DNA of 64,000 nt from Parvularcula sp039818345 (GTDB lineage Bacteria > Pseudomonadota > Alphaproteobacteria > Caulobacterales > Parvularculaceae). The translations under genes were made by a program, and so were the position numbers. Below the pieces are notes generated by a model. The model saw only the letters and a list, made by a program, of their open reading frames with translations, had not been told where the DNA came from and made no database searches. Location of the stretch: positions 18,259 to 82,258 of the forward strand of contig JBCBUC010000016.1 of NCBI GenBank assembly GCA_039818345.1, in the 5' to 3' direction. Below, piece after piece: positions 8,125 to 16,032 of the stretch (position 1 is the stretch's first letter; each line of letters starts with the position of its first letter).

Positions 8125-9762
8125 ATGGAACGCTACAGCATTACCGACCTTATCACGCTGGCGCTACGCCGTGTGTTTTGGGTGTTCATCCCTTTTGCGA
8201 CCTTAATGATCATCGGGCTTCTCGTGCTCGATACGATACCGGCACGCTTTCACTCCAAGGCGGTTTTGATCTTGGAAGACCAGCAGATTTCGCCGGATCT
8301 GGTTCCATCGGCGATCAGGGCTTTGGCCGAGGACAGGCTTGCCACCATTCAAGCCCAGCTGCGGGCCCGCGAGGCGGTGGTGGAGCTGTCGGAGAAGTTC
8401 AACCTTATCGACCGCAACAGCGATGAGCCCTTCTCGAAGAAAGTTAGCGCCGTTCGCGACGACATCACCATCTCCATCCGGCGAGTCGATGGTGGCGCTG
8501 GCGGTCGACGGAACGCTGGCGCGATCGCCTTTGAGATCGGCTTTGTCCATGAAAGCCCCGATGTCGCCTATCGAGTGGCCAACAATCTGGTGACCGAGTT
8601 TATCGATGCAAACGTCTCCTCACGGCTTGAAGCGGCTGAGGGAACGGCGGCCTTTTTGCGCTCCGAGGAACAAGACCTTCGGCGCCAAATTGCAACCGTG
8701 CAAAACCAAATTGCCGACGTTCGGAACAGCAATCCGGGTGTGAGCCCTGATGATCTGTCGCTTAACCGCGATATTGTTGATCGTTTATCCGCCGATATCA
8801 CGCGCGCCGAGGAGCGCCTGCAAGCGACCGAGCAAGAGCTTAGTCTGTTGCGCCTCCAGAAGCCTCTCCTGATCGAAGGCTCAGGCACGGAAGATCTCGA
8901 ACTGCAAGAGCTTCGGGTGAAACGAAGCGAATTGGCGGCACTGAAACGGCAATACACAGACACGTATCCCGATGTTGTTGCGCTCACCGATGAGGTCCTC
9001 GAGCTGGAGGCACGGCTTGATCCAGAGAGTTTCTTGCGCCGTGCTGGCCCAGTAACCGCTGCGACCCAAACGGAACTTGCTGACCCTGAAAACGGCCTCA
9101 ACGCCCGCGAAATCGGCGCGTTGGAGCAACGACTGGCGATGATCGCCGATCTCACGGCCACCGCCAACAACCCAACAAGCGGCAAAAGCCTGGCCAGGGT
9201 GTCCTATGAGGCCAACGAGCAAGTGTTGCTCCAGCGAAGCGCCGCCATCGAAGGTCGCCTTGATATATTACGAGAACAGCTCACTGGCGCGGAGGAGCGC
9301 CTAGAGCGCACACCAGCGATCGCCGCCGAGGTGCAGAGCCTCGACGCAGAAGAAGAGCGTTTGCAACTCTTGCTGAGTCGCACCCAAGAAAAGCGCGCCA
9401 TTGCCGAGCGCTCAGAAAGCCTTGAGTCCCAACAAAAAGCGGAACGTGTCGTGGTGCTCGAAGCACCCATTCGGCCGGACGTCCCCACCAGCCCCGATAA
9501 GCCCAAATTGATGATGGCTTTGGTTGGTTTTGCAGGAGGTTTGGCGGCAGTCCTCGGGCTTGGCCCGATCTTCCTCTTCCCGAAGGTCGAGACAGAGCGG
9601 CAGCTCTCCCACGCCATTCCCCACGCCCCAACGATCGATATCCCAGAAGTCGCGGACGACGACACATTGGCTTTCCGTCGGAATATATTCATTATTCTGG
9701 CAGGGATTTCAGCGATACTCGGCGCTGTGGCACTCCTCGTCGCGGTCAAAGTTATACTATGA
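8125..9762 (+). CDS. Wzz/GumC-type polysaccharide chain-length or export regulator
   Basis: 545 aa inner-membrane polysaccharide co-polymerase. One membrane segment lies at about 19-39 (VFWVFIPFATLMIIGLLVLD), then a long periplasmic coiled coil (about 150-450) rich in Glu, Arg, Leu and Gln (RSEEQDLRRQIATVQNQIAD). Two more hydrophobic segments close the protein, at about 462-485 and 520-545 (IFIILAGISAILGAVALL). GumC-family proteins set the length of, or help export, exopolysaccharide with a partner P-loop kinase, here the next gene. No glycosyltransferase, Wzx, Wzy or outer-membrane export gene lies nearby, so this pair is detached from any polysaccharide cluster. Confidence 0.8.
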   Translation: MERYSITDLITLALRRVFWVFIPFATLMIIGLLVLDTIPARFHSKAVLILEDQQISPDLVPSAIRALAEDRLATIQAQLRAREAVVELSEKFNLIDRNSDEPFSKKVSAVRDDITISIRRVDGGAGGRRNAGAIAFEIGFVHESPDVAYRVANNLVTEFIDANVSSRLEAAEGTAAFLRSEEQDLRRQIATVQNQIADVRNSNPGVSPDDLSLNRDIVDRLSADITRAEERLQATEQELSLLRLQKPLLIEGSGTEDLELQELRVKRSELAALKRQYTDTYPDVVALTDEVLELEARLDPESFLRRAGPVTAATQTELADPENGLNAREIGALEQRLAMIADLTATANNPTSGKSLARVSYEANEQVLLQRSAAIEGRLDILREQLTGAEERLERTPAIAAEVQSLDAEEERLQLLLSRTQEKRAIAERSESLESQQKAERVVVLEAPIRPDVPTSPDKPKLMMALVGFAGGLAAVLGLGPIFLFPKVETERQLSHAIPHAPTIDIPEVADDDTLAFRRNIFIILAGISAILGAVALLVAVKVIL

Positions 9763-9823
9763 CAGGCCTTGGTGTTAGGATGTTACTGTTATCGACCACA
9801 GGGGAAGCAAAGGCCCCAAGGAC

Positions 9824-10663
9824 ATGAACCAGGACGACGTATTCACCAATCCGCTTGAGCGGGCCTTGAGAAAGGCACGCCAGCCTGAGGTGGTCGAGCC
9901 GATCAATGCGCCTCCGCCACGCTTTGAGATCAGCCAAGAAGGGCTTGAGAGCCGTCGCCCCTTGGATATTGCCGCCCTACCGAGCAGCGACGCTGATTTT
10001 GATCGTTTTGAAGCGCGCTTTGGCATCACCCCTGGGACGCCGAGCCCTTTTAACAGCGCGATCCGTATTGTTCGGACACGGCTTTTGCAATCCCTCAAAG
10101 AGGTGAGCGGCCAAGTGGTTGGCATCACCTCGCCGCGATCCCGGAGCGGAAAAACGGTGGCGTCGATCCACATCGCCCGCGCTTGTGCGAGGCGCCCTGA
10201 GCAAACCGTCGTGCTCGCTGACTTCAACCTGCAACGTCCCCTGTTGTCAGGTTACCTTGGCGCCCACGAATTCCGCTCCGGCATGGGATACTTCCGCGGC
10301 GAAGGACCCGTGGATCGCTATCTGACCAAGGCCAATCACGGCAATCTTCTTCTTTTTCTTGTCGACAGGTCGACCGGTCAGAGTGCTGAGCTTCTATCCT
10401 CGGCACGCGTTGGCGATGCACTCAACACCTTCCGCAGCATTGCGAAAGACACGGTCATCATCCTCAATCTTCCCTCTATTCTGGGGTCGGATGATGTGAT
10501 GACGATCCTGCCTCTTCTCGATGGCGTGGTGTTGATCACCGCGGCGGGCGCGGCGACCTTCTCTGAGGTTGAAGAAGCATCGAGCCTTATTCCGAAGGAG
10601 AAACTGATGTTCTCCATCCTCAACAAATCGAGGGGATCATTGATCCCTGGCCTCGGCTCTTAA
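9824..10663 (+). CDS. CpsD/EpsG-like P-loop ATPase, partner of the chain-length protein
   Basis: 279 aa cytoplasmic ATPase of the bacterial tyrosine-kinase/ParA superfamily, encoded 61 bases after the Wzz-like gene. The P-loop is SPRSRSGKTVAS, aligned to the usual SxxPGEGKS; the Lys and Thr are kept but the PGE is lost. The Walker A' is VVLADFNLQRP, in which the second acidic residue of the usual DxDxRRP is Asn. There is no tyrosine-rich C-terminal tail, so autophosphorylation of the classical kind is unlikely. It may act as an ATP-dependent switch on the co-polymerase rather than as an active kinase. That functional reading is inference. Confidence 0.75.
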   Translation: MNQDDVFTNPLERALRKARQPEVVEPINAPPPRFEISQEGLESRRPLDIAALPSSDADFDRFEARFGITPGTPSPFNSAIRIVRTRLLQSLKEVSGQVVGITSPRSRSGKTVASIHIARACARRPEQTVVLADFNLQRPLLSGYLGAHEFRSGMGYFRGEGPVDRYLTKANHGNLLLFLVDRSTGQSAELLSSARVGDALNTFRSIAKDTVIILNLPSILGSDDVMTILPLLDGVVLITAAGAATFSEVEEASSLIPKEKLMFSILNKSRGSLIPGLGS

Positions 10664-10671
10664 AATTAGCC

Positions 10672-11151
10672 TTACGCTTGACCCATTGGCTGCTGCGCCG
10701 CTGCGCCGCGCTGTTGCTGGTACATGCCAACAAAGTCGAGCGGCTCAAGCATCAGGGCCGTGAAGCCACCGTCGCGAGTCGCCGTTGCGATGATCTGCCG
10801 AATAAATGGAAAGAGCGTATGCGGTGCTTCGATCAGAAGCGCAGGCTCTAGTTGCTCCTGCGGTACGTTCTGGATAATGAACAGGCCTGCGTAATTGGCT
10901 TCAACCACATAGATGGTTTGATCGTCCCGCCTGGCCGTTGCGTTGCAGCTGAGCTCGACTTCAAAACGGTCCTGACCAAGGCTGCGGGCATTGATATCGA
11001 CGCCCACTTCCATTTTGGGCTGCTCTTGGTTCGTGCCCAGGGACATGGGTGCGGCCGGGCTCTCAAAGGACAGATCCTTGAGATACTGATGAACCAACCT
11101 CATCGAGGGGACAGGTTGCTGGTTCGCCTGGTCGGTTGGGGTTTCTGACAT
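10672..11151 (-). CDS. secB: Protein-export chaperone SecB
   Basis: 159 aa, the usual size for alphaproteobacterial SecB. It holds secretory preproteins unfolded in the cytoplasm and delivers them to SecA. Recognisable stretches are QYLKDLSFESPAAP near the N-terminus, the beta-sheet core VGVDINARSL and VELSCNATAR, and the C-terminal APHTLFPFIRQIIATATRDG. The tail is Gln/Ala-rich (QQQRGAAAQQPMGQA). It lies tail-to-tail with the ATPase gene (8 bases apart) and about 75 bases downstream of fxsA on the same strand. The fxsA-secB-tim44 neighbourhood is common in Alphaproteobacteria. Confidence 0.95.
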   Translation of the reverse strand: MSETPTDQANQQPVPSMRLVHQYLKDLSFESPAAPMSLGTNQEQPKMEVGVDINARSLGQDRFEVELSCNATARRDDQTIYVVEANYAGLFIIQNVPQEQLEPALLIEAPHTLFPFIRQIIATATRDGGFTALMLEPLDFVGMYQQQRGAAAQQPMGQA

Positions 11152-11226
11152 CGGAAGCTCCGGCGCGTGTGATTGGAAGCGGCGCAGCTAACAGCAGGGC
11201 CGATGCCCCGCAACCCGCGCATTGGC

Positions 11227-11619
11227 TCAGCGTTTGATGATGACGATATTGCCGCGCTGATGCGCCTCCTGCAGGCGACGCAACACCGCACGGGCCAGGG
11301 CATAACGAATCGGCGGCACGAGCAGCGCAAAGCCAACCGCATCGGTGATGAACCCTGGCGTCATCAACAAGGGTGCCGCGACGAGCAAGCTTGCTCCATC
11401 AATGACAGCAGCAACGGGAGGACGGTTTTCTGAGAGATCTCCGCGCAACTCCTGCATCGCCGTTAAACCCTGCCGTTTGATGAGATAGCCGCCAAGCAGC
11501 GCGGTCGAGACCGTTAAAAGAATAACCGGGATCACCCCGATGATGACGGCGCCTTGAAGAAGAAGAGCAATCTCAACGATCGGCATGGCCAGAAGGAGAA
11601 GCAGCAGGAAGGCAATCAT
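11227..11619 (-). CDS. fxsA: FxsA family inner-membrane protein
   Basis: 130 aa polytopic membrane protein. It opens with a membrane segment (MIAFLLLLLLAMPIVEIALL, residues 1-20), then VIIGVIPVILLTVSTALLGG, and has the FxsA stretch LLVAAPLLMTPGFITDAVGF. FxsA of E. coli was found as a suppressor of F exclusion of phage T7; its normal role is not well defined. The ATG at 11619 is chosen over one 19 codons upstream because family members start directly with the membrane segment. The C-terminus is basic and soluble (LRRLQEAHQRGNIVIIKR). The gene diverges from the Tim44-domain gene, leaving about 107 bases for promoters. Confidence 0.88.
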   Translation of the reverse strand: MIAFLLLLLLAMPIVEIALLLQGAVIIGVIPVILLTVSTALLGGYLIKRQGLTAMQELRGDLSENRPPVAAVIDGASLLVAAPLLMTPGFITDAVGFALLVPPIRYALARAVLRRLQEAHQRGNIVIIKR

Positions 11620-11726
11620 AAAAGGTTCCAAGGATGAAGGTGGCGAAGCCAGAAATAGGTTATATGTGTCTTTCATGGCTTCAGGTAAGAAGCCGCTTGC
11701 CCGTTGTTACGCCACGTTTGGACTCC

Positions 11727-12371
11727 ATGGACCTGACGATCCTGATATTCGCCGCGCTTGCGCTGTTTTTAAGCTACCGCCTCTTCTCCGTTCTCGGCAC
11801 CAAAGGGGGGCATGAGCCTGAAGAGCATGAGCGCCCCGTGCTGCGCCCGGTGGGCAACAATGCAAACGAGGCTGATGCGGCCCCCGCCCAGCAAGAACAA
11901 GAGGCAGCGCGACCCACGCTTCCTGAATGGGCGCAAACCATTGCTGACAGCTATCCAGCCTTTGAGCCCAAGAGCTTTCTTGAGGGCGCTGGACAGGCCT
12001 ATGAGATGATTGTCGAGGCCTATCAGGCAGGTGACCTGTCACCCGTGAAGGGCTTTGTCGCAGGCGACGTTCTTCAATCCTTCCAAGGCGCGATCGATGC
12101 GCGCGGCGCCGCTGGCCATGAAGTGATCTTCACCCTGGTCGGTATCGACAAACCCGAAGCGGTGACCAGCGAGCTGGTCGGTGATGATCTCCGCGTCGAG
12201 GTCAAATTCCGGGCGGAACAGGTCCGCTTTGTCAAAGACCGCGATGATCGTGTCGTCGAGGGATCGGAAGACACCGTGATGCAAGTGGTCGATTGCTGGG
12301 TGTTCTCCCGACCGATCAAATCTCGCGACCCCAATTGGACGTTGGTCGCAACACAAGGTTCTGGCGCCTAA
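11727..12371 (+). CDS. Tim44-domain (Tim44/TimA-like) membrane-anchored protein
   Basis: 214 aa. One N-terminal membrane segment (MDLTILIFAALALFLSYRLF) is followed by an acidic linker and a Tim44-like domain beginning near SFLEGAGQAYEMIVEAYQAG. That domain includes FVAGDVLQSFQGAID and ends with DCWVFSRPIKSRDPNWTLVA. Tim44 is a mitochondrial import component; bacterial relatives of alphaproteobacterial type are anchored in the inner membrane and their role is poorly known. The ATG at 11727 is chosen because upstream in-frame codons would bury the membrane anchor and run into the fxsA promoter region. It precedes mltA by 22 bases and likely shares a transcript with mltA and the Smr gene. Confidence 0.88.
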   Translation: MDLTILIFAALALFLSYRLFSVLGTKGGHEPEEHERPVLRPVGNNANEADAAPAQQEQEAARPTLPEWAQTIADSYPAFEPKSFLEGAGQAYEMIVEAYQAGDLSPVKGFVAGDVLQSFQGAIDARGAAGHEVIFTLVGIDKPEAVTSELVGDDLRVEVKFRAEQVRFVKDRDDRVVEGSEDTVMQVVDCWVFSRPIKSRDPNWTLVATQGSGA

Positions 12372-12393
12372 CCGAGTCTGCTAAGAGCGGCTC

Positions 12394-13527
12394 ATGCGCC
12401 GCTTTTTTCCCCAGCTTCTAACTCTCGTGCTGTTGTTGTCATGCGCGGAACGATCGCTTGAGCCTCCTCCTCTTGCACCTGTGGCCTTTGAGGATGTTCC
12501 AGGCTTTGACACAGCACCCCTTCTTCCGGCGGTCAGGAGTTTTGAGGTCACGTGCCCCAACCTCCTCCGAAGGGGGACGAGTTCTCGGCTTCAAGGCCTT
12601 GATTGGACCATGGCGTGTGCCGATGCCCCGTCGGTGCAAACAGAGGCGGATGCCCGCGCCTTTTTCCGCCGGCATTTTGAGGCTGTCGCAATTGACGGCG
12701 GCGAAGGTCTTGTCACCGGTTACTACGAACCAGTCTTTGAGGGCTCTGCTCAGCCCACAGATGTTTTCTCCGCCCCTGTTCTGACCACGCCCACGGATCT
12801 TGTCGCGGTTGATCTTGGCGCCTTTAGGCCCGAGCTGCGCGGCAAGCGTATTGCTGGCCAAGTGAAGGATGGTCGCCTCGTTCCTTATGCGGATCGAGAG
12901 GCGATCGAGGCTAATCCACCACCGACCGCCGATGTGCTCGGCTATATGCGCCCAGACGACCTCTTTTTCTTGCAGATTCAAGGATCAGGTGTCCTGCAAC
13001 TGCCCGAAAAAGCACGGCGGATCGGTTATGCTTCCCAGAACGGCCACATTTATGTGGCGATCGGCAAGACGCTGATCGATGAGGGGGCTCTCTTGCGCGA
13101 AAACGTAACGATGCAGAGCATTCGGGCTTGGCTCGATGACGCCTCCCCTTCGGAGGCAGCGCGGGTTCGCGCGACCAATCCGTCCTATGTCTTTTTCCAA
13201 GACCGCGGTGATGCGGCGGGACCGGAAGGTCCGGTGGGCAGTGCCGGTGTGCCGCTTTCGGCGCGGGTGAGCGTTGCTGTTGACCGCACCATTGTCCCCT
13301 TGGGTGCGCCCGTTTGGGTGGCAGGCACGGATGATGCTTTCACCTTTGAAGGGATGACCATTGCCCAAGACACAGGAGGTGCGATCAAAGGAGCGGGCCG
13401 CGTCGACCTTTTTATTGGACGCGGTGATGCGGCCGGCGATGTCGCTGGGCGCCTTAAGCTTCCTGCACGGATTATCGTGATGGTACCGCGCGCGCACGAC
13501 ATGACGCTGGCGGAGGGGAGAGGATGA
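12394..13527 (+). CDS. mltA: Membrane-bound lytic murein transglycosylase A (MltA), lipoprotein
   Basis: 377 aa. A lipoprotein signal ends at LLLSC (Cys 17 or so). The MltA domain covers roughly residues 50-260 and includes GLVTGYYEPVFEGSAQ and LGYMRPDDLFFLQIQGSGVL. The C-terminal 3D domain carries the catalytic region AQDTGGAIKGAGRVDLFIG with its conserved Asp residues. The enzyme cleaves peptidoglycan glycan strands to 1,6-anhydro products at the outer membrane. Its stop overlaps the next start by ATGA, giving the usual alphaproteobacterial tim44-mltA-smr order. Confidence 0.93.
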   Translation: MRRFFPQLLTLVLLLSCAERSLEPPPLAPVAFEDVPGFDTAPLLPAVRSFEVTCPNLLRRGTSSRLQGLDWTMACADAPSVQTEADARAFFRRHFEAVAIDGGEGLVTGYYEPVFEGSAQPTDVFSAPVLTTPTDLVAVDLGAFRPELRGKRIAGQVKDGRLVPYADREAIEANPPPTADVLGYMRPDDLFFLQIQGSGVLQLPEKARRIGYASQNGHIYVAIGKTLIDEGALLRENVTMQSIRAWLDDASPSEAARVRATNPSYVFFQDRGDAAGPEGPVGSAGVPLSARVSVAVDRTIVPLGAPVWVAGTDDAFTFEGMTIAQDTGGAIKGAGRVDLFIGRGDAAGDVAGRLKLPARIIVMVPRAHDMTLAEGRG

Positions 13528-14123
13528 GCCGAGGGCGCAGGCAGCTGACAAGCAGTGAGCGGTCCTTGTGGAACACCGTTGCGCGAACAGTCACGCCGAT
13601 TCAGAGCACCGTCGCGTCCAATTCGGCGCCAACAGGAACCGTTGTCCCAGAGGTCGTCGCGAAACGCGCCACCAAGGCCGCCAAAGATGCACCCCGGCCG
13701 AAAGGAGCAGGCTCTCCGATCAACAGCGGCGACCCCCGGCGCGCGCAGCTCGTCGGACGCGGCCGGTTGGCCATCGATGCCGTGATCGACCTTCACGGCA
13801 TGCGCCAAGAAGAAGCCGACCGTGCGACATCCGCTTTTATCGCCAAAGGCGTGCGGCGCGGCCACCGCGTCCTCCTCGTTATCACCGGCAAGGGCTCCAA
13901 AGCGGGCGAGCATGGTGGACGCGGCGTGCTTCGCCAGCGGTTCTTGCAAAGAATAGAGCTTGGTGCCTACGGTCCCGGTGTCACCTCGGTGAGAGCAGCG
14001 CATCAACGGCATGGGGGTCGCGGCGCGTTTTACGTTTTTTTGAAAGCCCCAAAAAGTTCGGCGGCTCGTCGTGAGCATGTCACAAAAGATTTGCGCGGCG
14101 GCCCTATGGCGCGTCGAGACTAA
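13524..14123 (+). CDS. Smr-domain protein
   Basis: 199 aa. The Smr (MutS2-related endonuclease-like) domain spans about 90-185, with the DLHGMRQEEA motif, the loop VLLVITGKGSK and the C-terminal VRAAHQRHGGRGAFYVFLK, which corresponds to the usual HGGxGAxYVxLR. The N-terminal part is basic and low in structure. Smr proteins act on nucleic acids; the substrate of the small alphaproteobacterial type located after mltA is not established. Translation is coupled to mltA through an ATGA overlap. Confidence 0.9.
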   Translation: MSRGRRQLTSSERSLWNTVARTVTPIQSTVASNSAPTGTVVPEVVAKRATKAAKDAPRPKGAGSPINSGDPRRAQLVGRGRLAIDAVIDLHGMRQEEADRATSAFIAKGVRRGHRVLLVITGKGSKAGEHGGRGVLRQRFLQRIELGAYGPGVTSVRAAHQRHGGRGAFYVFLKAPKSSAARREHVTKDLRGGPMARRD

Positions 14124-14135
14124 GAAGGTTGTCAC

Positions 14136-15473
14136 ATGCTGGGCTTGGAAATCGCCGCGCTGATCGGCTTCACTTTTGCTGCCTACGCGGTGGTCGGTAA
14201 CGACGCCCTTCAGACACTGGGTACGTTCATCAACTCCAACCGCCGCTTGCATTGGACCGTTCTGTTCGGATTTGCGGGCGCCGTTCTCGTGCTGACGTTC
14301 ACCTATGGCTGGGTGATGAACGGAGGGGATCCGTCCTTTGGTCGCCTCGCTAACGAGGCGAAGTACCCGCCGATCACGATTGAGTGGTACCACACCCTGC
14401 CGCCGCTGGTGCTTCTTTTGATCACCCGTCTTGGTATTCCGGTGTCGACATCGTTCATGGTCCTGACGATTTTCGCGACGGCCAGTGGCCTAGGCTCGAT
14501 GATCGAAAAGTCGCTGCTCGGCTATGGCGTGGCCTTTGCCGTTGGCCTTGGGCTGTACCTTTTGATCAGCCAGACGCTAGAAAAATATTTTGAAAAGCAC
14601 GCGCTCGATTCGCTGATCCCGATTGGTCTTATCGGCACGGTCGGATCAGCCTTCTTCGCCGCTCAGTATTACGTGTTCGGCACCATTCAGACGATGAACG
14701 TCATGTCGATCGGCATTGGGATTTCCATCGCCGTGGAGATCATGGCGATTTTTCTGGCCTTCACCCGCAGCCGCGGGCTTTACTGGGTGACGACCCAGTG
14801 GGCGACCACTGGTTATCTCTGGTCGATCTGGCTGGTGCAGGATTTCGCCAACATCTTCGTCTTTCTGCCGCGCGAGCTCAGCGCCGTGCAGGGCTTTGTG
14901 GCGATGTTTATCATCCTAGCGTTTCTTGGCTTCACCTTTGCCAACGCTGGCGGTCCTGTGCAGCGGATCCTACGCACCAAGACGAATGTGATCGACATCC
15001 GCTCGGCGACGATCATCGACTTCACCTACGCCTCGCTCCTTTTCTTTTTCAAAGAGCTATCGGACATTCCGATGTCGACCACCTGGGTGTTCCTGGGCCT
15101 GATCGCTGGCCGGGAGTATGGCTTCGCCCTCACCCGGCAGGCCGTGCGCCTGGTCGCGGCGGTGATCGACACGGCCGAAGACGTGGCAAAGGCATTCATC
15201 GGGATTGTCATCTCGATCGACTTAGCCGTCGGCCTGCCCGTGCTCGCACGCCGGGTCGCGGGAGAGACGCTGACCCTTGCTGACGTCTTCCCATCAAACG
15301 GGTTCTTGATCTTCGTTGCCGCCGCGAACCTCGCGCTCTTACCGATCTTCGTCTTCGCCTTCTCCAAGCCCGAAGACGACACCGAGCACCGTCGCCGCAA
15401 TTTCGCGATTGGCGTTGTCGTGCTGCTGATCACCCTTGTCGGCCTCAACTTCGCTTTCCCGGTGCTGCAATAG
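14136..15473 (+). CDS. PiT-like inner-membrane permease, likely phosphate family
   Basis: 445 aa with about ten to twelve hydrophobic segments. Two diagnostic stretches recall the internally duplicated PiT family: VVGNDALQTLGTF near the N-terminus (compare GANDxxN) and IPMSTTWVFLGLIAGREYG near residue 310 (compare the second STTH-containing motif). IPVSTSFMVLTIFATA near 110 is a first-half equivalent. The GAND motif is altered, so phosphate as substrate is a guess; sulfate or another anion is possible. AAGG-type ribosome site 7 bases before the ATG. No PhoU-like gene is adjacent. Confidence 0.6.
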   Translation: MLGLEIAALIGFTFAAYAVVGNDALQTLGTFINSNRRLHWTVLFGFAGAVLVLTFTYGWVMNGGDPSFGRLANEAKYPPITIEWYHTLPPLVLLLITRLGIPVSTSFMVLTIFATASGLGSMIEKSLLGYGVAFAVGLGLYLLISQTLEKYFEKHALDSLIPIGLIGTVGSAFFAAQYYVFGTIQTMNVMSIGIGISIAVEIMAIFLAFTRSRGLYWVTTQWATTGYLWSIWLVQDFANIFVFLPRELSAVQGFVAMFIILAFLGFTFANAGGPVQRILRTKTNVIDIRSATIIDFTYASLLFFFKELSDIPMSTTWVFLGLIAGREYGFALTRQAVRLVAAVIDTAEDVAKAFIGIVISIDLAVGLPVLARRVAGETLTLADVFPSNGFLIFVAAANLALLPIFVFAFSKPEDDTEHRRRNFAIGVVVLLITLVGLNFAFPVLQ

Positions 15474-15551
15474 GCGAACAGCGGCCTGGCGGGTCATTGT
15501 CATAAGGCTGTCGGGGATATGTCGTGGCCCCTTCAAGGACGAATAGCTTTT

Positions 15552-15579
15552 CCTCTCACGGTTGATCGATCGTGAGAGG
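15552..15579. promoter_or_regulatory. Perfect 9-bp inverted repeat covering the ribosome site of the XRE gene
   Basis: Arms CCTCTCACG (15552-15560) and CGTGAGAGG (15571-15579) are separated by 10 bases. The right arm contains GAGAGG, the Shine-Dalgarno sequence of the ATG at 15586. As DNA it is a fitting operator for the dimeric HTH protein it precedes. As RNA it would hide the ribosome site in a hairpin. Either would give autoregulation. Confidence 0.6.
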
Positions 15580-15585
15580 TGCCCG

Positions 15586-16032
15586 ATGTCGGTAATCATG
15601 CAGGTGGATGACGCAAAACTGAAACGGTGGCGTGATGAACGCTGCTGGTCACAGGAGCACTTGGCGGAGACGGCAGGTGTCAGCCTCCGCACCGTTCAGC
15701 GGCTGGAGCGCGGAGAAAGCGTTTCCCGTGAGACGGTGATGGCTCTGGCAGCAGCCTTCGATGTCGGTGTCGAAGCCCTGATGATCGATCCTCTAGAAAC
15801 GGCCCGCGAGGCTGACGAGAAGAGGAGACGATCAATGAAAGAACAGGCGCAGCTGGCGTTTTGGATCCACCTTGCGACCTATATCGGCGTCATCGGTCTG
15901 CTGCTGGCGATCGATCGCACTGATGCGCACGCGACCTTTTGGGTGACCTGGCCGGCCATCGGTTGGGGGGTTGGCGTGTTCGCTCATGGCGCGGCGGTGC
16001 TGATCTCAAGCTTTGCCGGCGGTGATCGTTAA
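15586..16032 (+). CDS. XRE-type HTH regulator with two C-terminal membrane segments
   Basis: 148 aa. The HTH_3 domain occupies residues 4-62 (KLKRWRDERCWSQEHLAETA, then GVSLRTVQRLERGESVSRET). A basic linker (EKRRRSMKEQ) leads to two hydrophobic segments at about 85-105 (WIHLATYIGVIGLLLAI) and 114-142, matching the 2TM domain found behind such regulators. It is probably a membrane-tethered DNA-binding protein. The ATG at 15586 is chosen over an upstream GTG-type frame because GAGAGG lies 6 bases before it. Its 3' end overlaps the convergent pyrC stop. Confidence 0.85.
   Translation: MSVIMQVDDAKLKRWRDERCWSQEHLAETAGVSLRTVQRLERGESVSRETVMALAAAFDVGVEALMIDPLETAREADEKRRRSMKEQAQLAFWIHLATYIGVIGLLLAIDRTDAHATFWVTWPAIGWGVGVFAHGAAVLISSFAGGDR

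Noticed and set aside
13185..14393. 402-codon minus-strand reading frame
   Set aside because: Antisense to mltA, the Smr gene and the permease start, all of which are clear; composition is that of a shadow frame.
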